34,543 nucleotides of DNA. It comes from Acidisoma sp035492295 (GTDB taxonomy: Bacteria; Pseudomonadota; Alphaproteobacteria; Acetobacterales; Acetobacteraceae). Positions 7,596 to 16,260 of the stretch are shown in pieces; position 1 is the first letter of the stretch, and every line of letters starts with the position of its first letter. Made by a program: the position numbers and the translations under genes. The notes under the pieces are model-generated. The model was not told the origin of the DNA, searched no databases, and saw only the letters and a list, made by a program, of their open reading frames with translations. Location of the stretch: NCBI RefSeq assembly GCF_035492295.1, contig NZ_DATJJK010000247.1, positions 1-34,543 on the forward strand, read 5' to 3'.

Positions 7596-10259
7596 TCACG
7601 ATGCTAGGGAATCCGCGGCAGGGGCACCAGAAGCCAAGTCCTTTAGACGAAACAGGCACTCCAAGGCCTGGCGCGCGGTCAGGTTTTCGGGGTCGAGTTC
7701 GGAAAGCGCCTCGCGCAGCGGATCATGCTGATGCTCCGGCTCGCCCGTCTCTCGCTCCCCATCATGTTGCGGAGTGGCTGCCGCAAACAAGGGCAATTCT
7801 GCCGATTGCGTCAGCGGCCCAGCCTTCTCGAGGCTGGCGAGAAGCCCCGCCGCCCGTTTGACGACTGTGGCCGGCACGCCGGCGAGCGCCGCCACGTGCA
7901 CGCCCCAGCTGCGGCCGGCCGCCCCTTTCGTGACCTCGTGAAGGAAAATGACGCTGCCCTTCCAATCCTTCACCCGCATCGTCGCTGGTTGAAGATGAGG
8001 CATTATCCCAGACAATCGGGCCAATTCATGAAAATGCGTGGCAAAGATCGCACGGCAGCGGACCGTATTGTGCAGGGCCTCCAGAACCGCCCAGGCAATG
8101 GCCAGTCCGTCCAGCGTCGCAGTGCCGCGCCCGATCTCGTCAACGACGACAAGGCTGCGCGGGCCGCCCTGATGAAGAATGGCCGCCGTTTCGATCATCT
8201 CGACCATGAAGGTGGAGCGCCCGCGCGCAAGATCGTCCGAAGCCCCGACACGGGAGAACAGGCGATCGACGATGCCGATGCGCGCGGCCTCGGCCGGCAC
8301 CGGCAATCCAGCCTGCGCGATGATGACGATGAGCGCGTTCTGCCGCAGGAAGGTCGATTTGCCCGCCATGTTGGGGCCGGTCAGCAGCATCAGCCTTTGG
8401 GCGGCCGAAAGGTCGCAGTCGTTCGGCATGAAGGGGTCGCGGCCGGCGAGCGCTGCTTCGACCACCGGATGGCGGCCCGCCCGGATGAGGAAAGACTCAT
8501 CCTCCGCCACCTCCGGCCGGCACCAGCCGACGGTTTCGGCCAGCCGTGCCGCACCCTGCAGCACGTCGAGCAGCGCGAGTGCCGCCGCACATTCCGACAC
8601 TGCCGCCCGCGCCGCCATGACCTCGGCGACGAGACCATCGAACACAACCCGCTCACGGGCCCCGGCGCGTTCGGCGGCCGCCGCGATCTTGCGGTCGAGC
8701 TCGGACAGCTCGGTGCTCGTGAATCGGGCGCCCGATGCGAGGCCCTGGCGCAGCACGAGTTCCGGAAAAGCTCTGAGCCGCTCCGACGCTGCGGCCGGCA
8801 CCTCGATGAGATAGCCGAACTGGGCGTGATGCTTGATCTTGAGATTGGGCACGCCGTAGCGCTGGGCGCACTCGGTCTGCACCTGGGCCAGGATCTGGCG
8901 CTGCTCGTCCCGCAGACGCCGTTCGGCATCGAGTTCGGCATCGAAGCCCGGGGCGATCGCCCGCCCGTCCTCAAGCCGCGCGGGCGGCGGATCGGCCAGC
9001 GCCCGGCCAAGCAGGGCAGCGAGATCGGGCACCGCCGTGAAAGCGTGCCGTGCCTGCCTCAGGATCGGGGGCAGGTCCGGCGGCAGTCGCTCGGCCAGCG
9101 CGGCTGCACTGCGCAGCGCCGCCGCAATCGCCGCAAGATCGCGCGGCGTCCCCTGGCCGAGCGCCACGCGCGCCAGAGCACGGGCAAGGTCAGGCGCCGC
9201 CCGCAGGCTTTGCCGCAGATCCTCCGTCAGCGCACCCTGAGCGAAAAGAAAATCCCAGCCGTCCTGCCGCGCAAGGATCGCCGCATGGTCGGTGAGCGGG
9301 GCGTGCAACCAGGCGGCGAGGAGACGCGCGCCGCCGGGCGTCAGCGTTCGCCGCAGGGCCGCGAGCAGCGTGTGGTTGCTGCGATCCCCGGAACGGGTCT
9401 CACTGATGTCGAGGCTGGCGCGGGTCGCCGCATCCATGGCGAGCACGCCGCGCTCACCCTGCGGCTGAGGGCGGGAGAGATGCGGCAGACGACCAGCCTG
9501 AGTGAGGCGCAGATAATCAAGCGCCACGGCGGCGGCGACCGCCTCTCCATCCCCGAACCCCCCGAAAGCCTCAAGGCTGGCGACGCCAAAACTTTGTGCG
9601 AGACGAGCCCGCGCCTCCTCGGGTCGTGGTGCCAGGGGCGGCAGATCGGCGGCACGCCGTTCCTCCCAGGAACCGAGGGCGATGGCCGCATCGGCCAGGA
9701 TCTCGGCCGGGTCGAGGCGGCCGAGCAATGAGGGCAGGTCGGCCTGCGTCAGATGAGCCGTTTCGAACTGGCCGGTGGAGATATCGAGCCAGGCGGCGCC
9801 CAGCATGGCGGGCGGCGCGGCGCGGCCGCGCGGCCGCTCGCCCGCAATCAGGGTCAGGAGCAGATTGGGCTGGGCGGCTTCGAGCAGCGCGTCCTCGGTC
9901 AATGTGCCAGGGGTGATAATGCGCACGACCTCGCGCTTCAGCGGCGCCTTGCCCACGCGCCTCTTCGGATCTTCCATTTGTTCGGCGAGCGCCACGCGAA
10001 AGCCGCGGCGGATCAGCCGGGCGAGGTAGGCATCCCGGGCATGGACGGGCACGCCGCACATCGGAATGGGTTTGCCGGCATGTTCGCCCCGCGCGGTGAG
10101 AGCAATGTCGAGCGCAGCTGAGGCGGCTTCGGCATCGGCAAAGAAAAGCTCGTAAAAGTCGCCCATACGAAAAAAGAGCAACGCATTGGGATGGTCCGCC
10201 TTCATCGCGAACCATTGGGCCATGGATGGGGTTGCGCCGGCGGCACTCGGAATCTGCAT
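7596..10259 (-). CDS. mutS: DNA mismatch repair protein MutS
   Basis: MutS recognises mismatches and small loops and starts repair with MutL. The 887-aa product has the mismatch-reading motif GDFYELF (33-39, with Phe35 and Glu37), and the connector, lever and clamp regions. The Walker A loop is GPNMAGKST (628-636) and Walker B is LVVVDEIGRGT (703-713). An ATHFHEL motif (about 740) follows. Near the C-terminus ELPLF (821-825) resembles a beta-clamp-binding motif, and NLTARQALECLFRLKDL fits the terminal helix-turn-helix used for tetramers. It is first in a unit with glnD and is divergent from the Hint gene across a 459-base AT-rich gap. Confidence 0.97.
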   Translation of the reverse strand: MQIPSAAGATPSMAQWFAMKADHPNALLFFRMGDFYELFFADAEAASAALDIALTARGEHAGKPIPMCGVPVHARDAYLARLIRRGFRVALAEQMEDPKRRVGKAPLKREVVRIITPGTLTEDALLEAAQPNLLLTLIAGERPRGRAAPPAMLGAAWLDISTGQFETAHLTQADLPSLLGRLDPAEILADAAIALGSWEERRAADLPPLAPRPEEARARLAQSFGVASLEAFGGFGDGEAVAAAVALDYLRLTQAGRLPHLSRPQPQGERGVLAMDAATRASLDISETRSGDRSNHTLLAALRRTLTPGGARLLAAWLHAPLTDHAAILARQDGWDFLFAQGALTEDLRQSLRAAPDLARALARVALGQGTPRDLAAIAAALRSAAALAERLPPDLPPILRQARHAFTAVPDLAALLGRALADPPPARLEDGRAIAPGFDAELDAERRLRDEQRQILAQVQTECAQRYGVPNLKIKHHAQFGYLIEVPAAASERLRAFPELVLRQGLASGARFTSTELSELDRKIAAAAERAGARERVVFDGLVAEVMAARAAVSECAAALALLDVLQGAARLAETVGWCRPEVAEDESFLIRAGRHPVVEAALAGRDPFMPNDCDLSAAQRLMLLTGPNMAGKSTFLRQNALIVIIAQAGLPVPAEAARIGIVDRLFSRVGASDDLARGRSTFMVEMIETAAILHQGGPRSLVVVDEIGRGTATLDGLAIAWAVLEALHNTVRCRAIFATHFHELARLSGIMPHLQPATMRVKDWKGSVIFLHEVTKGAAGRSWGVHVAALAGVPATVVKRAAGLLASLEKAGPLTQSAELPLFAAATPQHDGERETGEPEHQHDPLREALSELDPENLTARQALECLFRLKDLASGAPAADSLAS

Positions 10260-10365
10260 AGGCTACGTCTAGCCGCCCTGGCGCCTGACGCGAAGTGGGT
10301 CACTTAACCTTTTGGACAAACTCTCGCCCAGCAATCTTTGCTTGATGGGCGACACAACGACCGCC

Positions 10366-10387
10366 AGTCATTTTCAAAAAATTGACT
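10366..10387. promoter_or_regulatory. imperfect dyad in the mutS upstream region
   Basis: AGTCATTTT and AAATTGACT are nine-base inverted arms with one mismatch, around a four-base spacer. It lies about 107 bases upstream of the mutS start and might be an operator. In AT-rich DNA such a dyad can also arise by chance. Confidence 0.28.
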
Positions 10388-10490
10388 CTTTTAATGCGCA
10401 TAATCGTCAAACAAAGCGCAGCTCTTCCGAATTAGATAATAGCTGATCAATATACTCTTGGGTATAGGAAGGAGATTGCCTTAACAAACT

Positions 10491-10518
10491 TTGACAATTT
10501 GGAAGAGTTTAGTATTGC
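10491..10518 (+). promoter_or_regulatory. candidate promoter for the Hint gene
   Basis: TTGACA at 10491-10496, a 16-base spacer and TATTGC at 10513-10518 (half of the -10 consensus). Transcription from here would give a leader of about 190 bases. Confidence 0.33.
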
Positions 10519-10718
10519 AAAACCTTCCAAGAGCGGGGAACGGACGGACTTATTGGCCGCAACCATCCTGAAAGCCTCGACTTTTTTTGTGTCGTTTTCG
10601 TAATATCGTCTTGTCGAGAAATAAAAAAAGTAAGACCCTCTGGAGACGTTTCCTCATGCCCTCTCATCGTTCCGAATCCAGCCGCAAGTCCCCATAAGCA
10701 CAAGGTAAAGGACTCGAC

Positions 10719-11843
10719 ATGTGCGCGAGTTTTTGTAGCGGCACGCGAATATTGACGACCCGCGGGCGCGTGCGGGTCGAAAAGCTACGCCTGGGAGATC
10801 GGGTGATCACGGTCGACCATGGGCCGCAACCAGTGCAATGGATCGGCCATCGCATCTACAGCCACGCCTTCCTGCGCCTCAATCCGAACGGCGTTCCGAT
10901 CCGCATCCAGGTCGGCGCGATCGACGATGGCGTGCCGTCGCGCAATCTCTATCTATCGCCTTTCCATAATCTGTTGATCGACGGCGTCCTGATCCCGGCC
11001 GAGGCCCTTCTGAATGGCAGTTCGGTCTCCTATTGCAAGGAATTGGATCCCGTCTCCTACTACAACATCGAAGTCCCCATGCTTGCGGTGGTGCTGGCCG
11101 AAGATATGCCGGCCGAAAGCTATGTCGACCGCGGCGACAGGGCGATGTTCATGAATACCACTTCTGTTGAAATGCCGCCGGGAGCAAAGGCCTCCGGATC
11201 CAGGGCCTGCGCGCCCATACTCGAATCCGGGCCGATCGTTGACCGTGTGCGTGCCCGCATCGCGCTCCGTGCCGGCATCAATCCGCCGGACATCATGGAA
11301 CGGCCGCAGGACGGGCCTTTGCTTGGCACCGTCGAATGGGCAGATCATCACTCCGTTTCTGGCTGGGCCTGGTTGCCCGACCATCCGGACGAGCCGGTCG
11401 TGCTTGAGATCCTCGACAAACAGGAGGTGATCGCCGTCGCCCTCGCGGATCAGCATCGCAGCGATCTGCGCCGTTCCGGCATTGGCAGCGGCTGCCACGC
11501 CTTTCATGTCGAACTGCCCCGGGCGCTGGATCCGATGCAATCGTACCAGCTTGTGGTGCGCCGGGCAGCCGATAGCCACCCCCTGCCGGGAAGCCCGTTT
11601 CCGCTCGAAGCGCATGGTCCGTCCGAGGCCCTCGCGGGCCTCGATCTCGCAGCCATGGTCAACGGCGCCGATCTCTGCGAGACGCGGCGTGTCATCGCCT
11701 GGCTGGAGCAGCAGGCCGTGAAGTTGCACGCCCTGCTGGTGGACAGTCAGCCGCTCGCCGGCATCATGGAAGACCTGAACGAGACCGAACCCCGCATACG
11801 CCGCCGGGCCGTCGAAAGCTTGAAGAGTTCAAAACTCGCCTGA
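10719..11843 (+). CDS. Hint-domain protein with C-terminal GWA-type domain
   Basis: Residues 4-145 form a Hint (hedgehog/intein) domain of the bacterial Hint-2 type. The signs are F-x-x-G-T (5-9), VEKLRLGDRVIT (20-31), PVQWIGHR (38-45), LSPFHNLLIDGVLIPAEALLNG (start 79) with His83, and VVLAEDMPAESYVDRGDRA. The position of the usual Cys1 nucleophile is Ser4. Unlike most relatives there is no N-terminal extein, only three residues. A linker is followed by a domain (about 200-297) with VSGWAWLPDHPDEPVVLEIL and a GSPFPLE end. I know this pattern from alphaproteobacterial surface and glycan-related proteins. A charged helical tail closes it. The start ATG has AAAGGA six bases upstream, and an in-frame TAA lies eight codons before it. 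Function unknown; it could be secreted or self-processing. Confidence 0.78.
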   Translation: MCASFCSGTRILTTRGRVRVEKLRLGDRVITVDHGPQPVQWIGHRIYSHAFLRLNPNGVPIRIQVGAIDDGVPSRNLYLSPFHNLLIDGVLIPAEALLNGSSVSYCKELDPVSYYNIEVPMLAVVLAEDMPAESYVDRGDRAMFMNTTSVEMPPGAKASGSRACAPILESGPIVDRVRARIALRAGINPPDIMERPQDGPLLGTVEWADHHSVSGWAWLPDHPDEPVVLEILDKQEVIAVALADQHRSDLRRSGIGSGCHAFHVELPRALDPMQSYQLVVRRAADSHPLPGSPFPLEAHGPSEALAGLDLAAMVNGADLCETRRVIAWLEQQAVKLHALLVDSQPLAGIMEDLNETEPRIRRRAVESLKSSKLA

Positions 11844-11946
11844 GTAGCCTGCGCGTCTCCCCCGTCGCCACGCCGCGCCCCCTGGGCTATGCAATGAACC
11901 AAGCGTCAAACGCCGCGTTCAGTTCAAAGAGATCCAGGGGTGACTT

Positions 11947-12852
11947 ATGGCGGGAATTCCAACCTTCGCGACCGCACCGGGCTTCCTGGGGCGGCCCACC
12001 ACAGGTCCCGGCCCGAGCTTCACGGTGGCCGGCATCCCGCTTGACATCGGCGTCACCAACCGTGCCGGCGCACGCTCGGGCCCTGGCGCGATCCGCCAGG
12101 CGAGCCGCATGCTGGTCGACGGCGACCACCCGCATTTCTGGACCAATGTGAACGAGATGGCCATCGCCGATATGGGCGAATTCGAGATCGCCCTCGGCGA
12201 TCTGTCAAAAAGCCTGGCGCTGATCCAGGAACAGGCCGTGGGCATTCCGCATCTCCTCGCCATGGGCGGCGAGCACGGCATTACTTTGCCGCTGCTTCGC
12301 GCCCTGCGGCAGCGCGAGGGCACGCCCCTCGCGCTCATCCATTTCGATGCACATGTCGATACCTGGGACGATAATTTCGGCCAGGTCTATGGCCACGGGT
12401 CGGTCTTCTACCACGCCATCCGCGAGGGCCTCGTCGATCCCCGTCGCATGATCCAGATCGGCATCCGCTCTCCTGTGCAGCGGGATGTTTGGGATTGGAC
12501 CGTGGGCCAGGGCGTTACCATCCTTTCCGCCCAGGACGTCCATGCCATGGGCGTGCAAGCAGTTGCGCGGCGCATCGGCGACGTGGTGGGCCGGGATATG
12601 CCCACTTATCTCACCTATGACGTCGACTGCCTGGATCCTGCCTTCGCCCCCGGCACCGGCACGCCGGAGATCGGCGGCCTCGCCACGTGGCAGACCCAGG
12701 CGATCATCCGGCAGCTGACCGACACGCCGTTCATCGGCATGGATGTGGTGGAGGTGCTGCCCGCCCATGACGTGAGCGAGACCACCGCTCTCGCCGCCGC
12801 GACCGTGATGTGGGAATATCTGGCCCTGCTCGGCCGGCCGAACGCCAGCTGA
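11947..12852 (+). CDS. agmatinase-family ureohydrolase
   Basis: Members split a guanidino group to urea and an amine, using two Mn(II) ions. All metal ligands are visible in the 301-aa product: His110 in MGGEH, Asp134/His136/Asp138 in HFDAHVD, and Asp225/Asp227 in TYDVDCLDP, followed by the family signature FAPGTGTPE. Small changes from classical agmatinase are GGEH for GGDH and DVDCLDP for DIDxLDP. The family also contains guanidinobutyrase, guanidinopropionase and formiminoglutamase-like enzymes, so the substrate is open. An AGGGG site precedes the ATG. It is followed after 7 bases by the P1 peptidase, pointing to a shared transcript and a linked substrate. Confidence 0.87.
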   Translation: MAGIPTFATAPGFLGRPTTGPGPSFTVAGIPLDIGVTNRAGARSGPGAIRQASRMLVDGDHPHFWTNVNEMAIADMGEFEIALGDLSKSLALIQEQAVGIPHLLAMGGEHGITLPLLRALRQREGTPLALIHFDAHVDTWDDNFGQVYGHGSVFYHAIREGLVDPRRMIQIGIRSPVQRDVWDWTVGQGVTILSAQDVHAMGVQAVARRIGDVVGRDMPTYLTYDVDCLDPAFAPGTGTPEIGGLATWQTQAIIRQLTDTPFIGMDVVEVLPAHDVSETTALAAATVMWEYLALLGRPNAS

Positions 12853-12859
12853 GGCAGCC

Positions 12860-13876
12860 ATGCGCAATCTGCTGACGGATATCCCCGGCGTTCTGGTTGG
12901 CCACGCGACCGATCTGGTGCTGGGATCAGGCGTCACCGCCGTCGTCTTCGAGGAGGCCGCCACGGCCTCCGTCAGCGTGCTCGGTGGCGCGCCCGGCAGC
13001 CGGGACACGACGATGCTGGAGCCTGAAATGACGGTCGAGCGGGTGGACGCGATCGTCCTCTCCGGCGGTTCCTGCTTCGGGCTGGACGCAGCAGGCGGCG
13101 TTCAGGCCTGGCTGCGCGCGCAGGGGCGCGGTACGCCCATCGGACCGATGCTGATCCCGATCGTGCCACAGGCGATCATCTTCGATCTGCTCAATGGTGG
13201 GAACAAGGATTGGGGCCGCTTCTCCCCCTATCGCGACATGGGCTTTGCGGCAGCCGAGGCCGCGGTCGGCGGCGACATCGCCCTAGGCACGGAGGGCGCC
13301 GGCACGGGCGCCACGACCCCGCTCGTGAAAGGCGGGCTCGGCTCCGCCAGCATGGTAACCGCGGAAGGCTACCGCGTCGCGGCGCTCGTCGTCGTCAATT
13401 CTGTCGGCAATCCTCTGGTGGGACCGGGGCCGCATTTCTGGGCAGCCCCCTTCGAGCGGGACGGCGAATTCGGCGGCCTCGGCCTGCCGCCGGCGCCCTT
13501 CCCGGCCGAGAGTCTCCGCCCGCGTCTGAAGGGCCACCCGGATCCGACGAGCGTCGCCTTGCCGGAGACCGGAACGACGATCGGCCTTGTGGTGACGGAC
13601 GCGCCGCTTACGAAAGCACAGGCCAAGCGGTTGGCGATTGCGGGGCAGGATGGACTCGCCCGCGCCGTCCATTCCGCCCATCTCACCTTCGACGGCGATA
13701 CCATGTTCGGCGCCAGCACCGGCCAGGGGGAGGCCATCGGCCCGGCCGGCCTCGCCCTCATTTGCCATGCCGCCGGCATGGTCACGGCGCGGGCGATTGC
13801 CCGCGGTGTTTTTGAAGCGACCGCCCTGCCCTATTCCGAGGCGCTGCCCGCGTGGCGGGATCGCTTCAGCAGGTAA
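12860..13876 (+). CDS. P1 family (DmpA/NylC-like) N-terminal-nucleophile hydrolase
   Basis: This 338-aa protein belongs to the P1/S58 aminopeptidase family, whose members cut themselves into two chains to expose a Ser or Thr nucleophile. They include DmpA (L-aminopeptidase/D-amidase/esterase), beta-peptidyl aminopeptidases and nylon-oligomer hydrolase NylC. Signs are GVLVGHATD near the N-terminus, VDAIVLSGGSCFGLDAAGG (62-80), LVVVNSVGNP (177-186) and TTIGLVVTDAPLTKAQAKRLA (239 onward). The expected self-cleavage point is Gly238-Thr239. It lies 7 bases after the ureohydrolase stop, and TGAGG there serves as ribosome site. Its end overlaps the convergent amidase gene by 11 bases. A role on an amide or small-peptide substrate is likely but not specified. 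Confidence 0.85.
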   Translation: MRNLLTDIPGVLVGHATDLVLGSGVTAVVFEEAATASVSVLGGAPGSRDTTMLEPEMTVERVDAIVLSGGSCFGLDAAGGVQAWLRAQGRGTPIGPMLIPIVPQAIIFDLLNGGNKDWGRFSPYRDMGFAAAEAAVGGDIALGTEGAGTGATTPLVKGGLGSASMVTAEGYRVAALVVVNSVGNPLVGPGPHFWAAPFERDGEFGGLGLPPAPFPAESLRPRLKGHPDPTSVALPETGTTIGLVVTDAPLTKAQAKRLAIAGQDGLARAVHSAHLTFDGDTMFGASTGQGEAIGPAGLALICHAAGMVTARAIARGVFEATALPYSEALPAWRDRFSR

Positions 13877-15353
13877 TCGCCTCGTATTCGGCGGCGAAGG
13901 ACAGGAGCAGCCCTTCGCTCCAAAGCGGCCCGGTGAACAGAAGGCCAAAGCCGGCGCCCGAAGGATAGAGACCGGCCGGTACGGTCACGCCGGGCAGGCC
14001 TGCGATATTGATCTCGGAGACCGCAGTTTCCAGGATCGGATCGGGCGAGAAAAGCAGCGGCGGCTCGGCCCGCGTCTGCGGCATCACCATGCCGTCCAGC
14101 CGGTGCTGCGCCATCACCCGGTTGAACAGCCACAGGTAATCTTCGCGAATGGCGCGGAAGGCGGATAGGTTCGGCACGTCCCGGTAGCTCGCCACAAGAG
14201 CGGGAAATTGTTCCATCTCCCAGAGATAACCGAGCGGACCCGCCCGATCGAATGGATCGACGCCCGTCACCGCCCGCAGCGATTCGAGCGAATGAACGGG
14301 TGAGCTGTCACCGAAGGCGAGCAGATAGCGGTCGAGATCATGAACCACCGACTCCTCCCCTCGGGGATCATAAGGCAGCGCCGAGATGAAGCATGCGAGA
14401 TCAGCGAAGCCGCTGCCGGCAAAAGGGTCCTCCACCAGCTCAGCGCCAAGCGCCCGCAGCCCGTCACAGGCCTGGGCGAAGAGCGCGGCCGTTTCAGGTG
14501 ACAACGCACCGTGCCGCCAACCCGCCCCATAGAGGCCGAGGCGCTTGCCCTTCAGCGCGCCCGGGCGGATCGAACCGGCATAGCCGCCCGGGGGGCGCTG
14601 GCCGATGCCCGCCACCGTCTTCGGGTCTTCAGCCGTGTAGCCGGCCAGCACGTCGAGCGCGATCGCCGCATCCATCACCGTCATGGCAACCGGCCCCACC
14701 ACGTCCCGCGTGCTGCCGGCAAGCGGCATGACGCCGGAATTGGGCACCAGGCCGAATGTCGGCTTGATACCGACCAACCCCTGCGCGGCGGCGGGATTCT
14801 GGATCGACCCGCCGGTCTCTTCCGCCAGCCCGATCACGGCATAGCCAGCAGCGACGCCCGTGGCCGAGCCCGCGCTGCTGCCGCCGGGCGCGCGCTCGGG
14901 CGCGATGGCGTTGAGCGTGGGACCGGCCCAGCTGTCATTGGCATTGGTACCGCTGGCGCTCATCACCGGCACATTGGTCTTGCCGAGAAGCAACGCGCCC
15001 GCGGCCCGCATGCGCGCGACCACAGGGGAGTCCCGAAGGGGCACAAGGTCCACCCCGCCGGCGCGGGCAGAGAGTTTCGACCAGCCGCCGGTCGTCGGCA
15101 GGCCCGCCATATTCATCGTATCCTTCACCAGCACCGGTACGCCGGCGAGCGGCCCCAGCGCCTCCCCGGCCGCGCGCCTCAGGTCTATCGCGCGCGCTTC
15201 CTCCAGCAGCCGCTCGTTCGGCGTGATGACGGCGTTGAGCCGTCCATCCTCCGCCGCCATGCGGGCGAGCGACTGGCGTGCCACGGCCTCGGCGGAGATT
15301 TCACCCCGGTCGAGTGCCGCCGTCAGCGTCTGCACCGTCCAGGGTGCGGTCAT
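13866..15353 (-). CDS. amidase (amidase signature family)
   Basis: The catalytic Ser-cisSer-Lys triad is visible in this 495-aa enzyme: Lys77 in VPVLVKDT, Ser159 in PGGSSAGS and the nucleophile Ser183 in EETGGSIQNPAA. The spacing of 24 residues between the two serines is that of known family members. The family hydrolyses many linear amides and aryl amides. The start is taken at ATG 15353, not 15359, because GGAG lies six bases before the former and touches the latter. It is on the same strand as the ABC permeases, 106 bases downstream of them, so it may be the last gene of that transcript. A Glu-for-Asp change in the TGGS block (EETGGS) is mild. Confidence 0.92.
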   Translation of the reverse strand: MTAPWTVQTLTAALDRGEISAEAVARQSLARMAAEDGRLNAVITPNERLLEEARAIDLRRAAGEALGPLAGVPVLVKDTMNMAGLPTTGGWSKLSARAGGVDLVPLRDSPVVARMRAAGALLLGKTNVPVMSASGTNANDSWAGPTLNAIAPERAPGGSSAGSATGVAAGYAVIGLAEETGGSIQNPAAAQGLVGIKPTFGLVPNSGVMPLAGSTRDVVGPVAMTVMDAAIALDVLAGYTAEDPKTVAGIGQRPPGGYAGSIRPGALKGKRLGLYGAGWRHGALSPETAALFAQACDGLRALGAELVEDPFAGSGFADLACFISALPYDPRGEESVVHDLDRYLLAFGDSSPVHSLESLRAVTGVDPFDRAGPLGYLWEMEQFPALVASYRDVPNLSAFRAIREDYLWLFNRVMAQHRLDGMVMPQTRAEPPLLFSPDPILETAVSEINIAGLPGVTVPAGLYPSGAGFGLLFTGPLWSEGLLLSFAAEYEAITC

Positions 15354-15459
15354 GCGCATCTCCGTCGTCTTGGGTCTGATCGGCTAATCAAACCCTTTCA
15401 ATAAGTTAGAGTGTGATTCTCGTATCGGCTGAAAGCTGGCCTGCGTCCAGCCGGTACGA

Positions 15460-16260
15460 TCACGCTCTGAGGTCGAAAGCGTCCCTGAGGCCGTCGCCCA
15501 GCATGTTGAGGCCGAGCACCGCCAAGGCAATGGCAAGACCCGGAAATAGCGTCAGAAATGGGGCCGTGTAGATATAGGTTTGGGCATCGTTCAGCATTCG
15601 CCCCCAACTGGGCGCCGGCGGCTGGGCGCCAAGACCTACGAAAGAGAGCGCGGCCTCCGCCAGGATGGCGAGGGAAAGCTGGATCGTGATCTGCACGATG
15701 AGGACGCTCAGGATATTCGGCAGGATATGAATGGCGGTGATAGCGGGCTTGCCGCGCCCGAGCGCGCGGGCGGCGCGCGCATAATCCTGCACCCAGATCA
15801 CCCCCGCCGCCGCGCGCGTGACACGGGCGAGCACGGGAGCCGTGAAGATGCCGATGGCAATCATCACCGTATAGGCCCCGGGTCCGCGCAACGCCGTGAT
15901 CATTACCGCCGTCAGCAAGGCTGGAAAGGCGAAGGTGAGGTCCGCGCCGCGCATCAGCACCTCCTCCGTCCAGCCGCCCCGTGCAGCCGCGAGCAGCCCG
16001 ACCGGAATACCGATGAGACTGCCGAGGGCGACGGAGACAAGCGCGACGATGAGGGAATTCTGTGCGCCCACCATGATCATGGAGAGAATGTCCCGCCCGA
16101 AGGCATCCGTCCCGAAGGGATGCGCCTCCGTGGGGCCGCTCAGGCGGTGGAGGATGTCGATCGCGGTCGGGCCATAAGGCGTCCAGACCAACGATACCAG
16201 GGCCAGGACTAGGATGACGCCGGTGATGGCACCGCCCGCGAGAATGCGCATATTCGTCAT
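15460..16260 (-). CDS. peptide/opine-type ABC transporter permease (DppC-like)
   Basis: This is a 266-aa inner-membrane permease of the DppC/OppC type, with about six membrane segments. HPFGTDAFGRDILS (47-60) is the family signature after the first membrane helix. The EAA loop, which docks on the ATPase, runs from about 161 to 184. FVGLGAQPPAPSWGRML near the C-terminus is also typical. The ATG at 16260 overlaps the stop of the upstream permease by four bases (ATGA). The longer frame to 16527 is only the out-of-frame end of that gene. Confidence 0.93.
   Translation of the reverse strand: MTNMRILAGGAITGVILVLALVSLVWTPYGPTAIDILHRLSGPTEAHPFGTDAFGRDILSMIMVGAQNSLIVALVSVALGSLIGIPVGLLAAARGGWTEEVLMRGADLTFAFPALLTAVMITALRGPGAYTVMIAIGIFTAPVLARVTRAAAGVIWVQDYARAARALGRGKPAITAIHILPNILSVLIVQITIQLSLAILAEAALSFVGLGAQPPAPSWGRMLNDAQTYIYTAPFLTLFPGLAIALAVLGLNMLGDGLRDAFDLRA

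Larger units (their letters stand above)
10260..10718. other. AT-rich intergenic region between mutS and the Hint gene
   Basis: These 459 bases are clearly lower in GC than either neighbour and hold no convincing gene. They contain an imperfect dyad (10366-10387), a TTGACA promoter candidate (10491) and poly-T and poly-A tracts near 10580-10630. A 13-codon reading frame with a weak ribosome site runs from ATG 10656 to TAA 10697. It is in frame with the Hint gene but separated from it by the stop. The region probably carries the divergent promoters for mutS and the Hint gene. Confidence 0.6.

Noticed and set aside
10656..10697. 13-codon leader peptide gene before the Hint gene
   Set aside because: The ribosome site is weak and the peptide (MPSHRSESSRKSP) has no attenuator-type codon run; kept only as a note in the intergenic entry.
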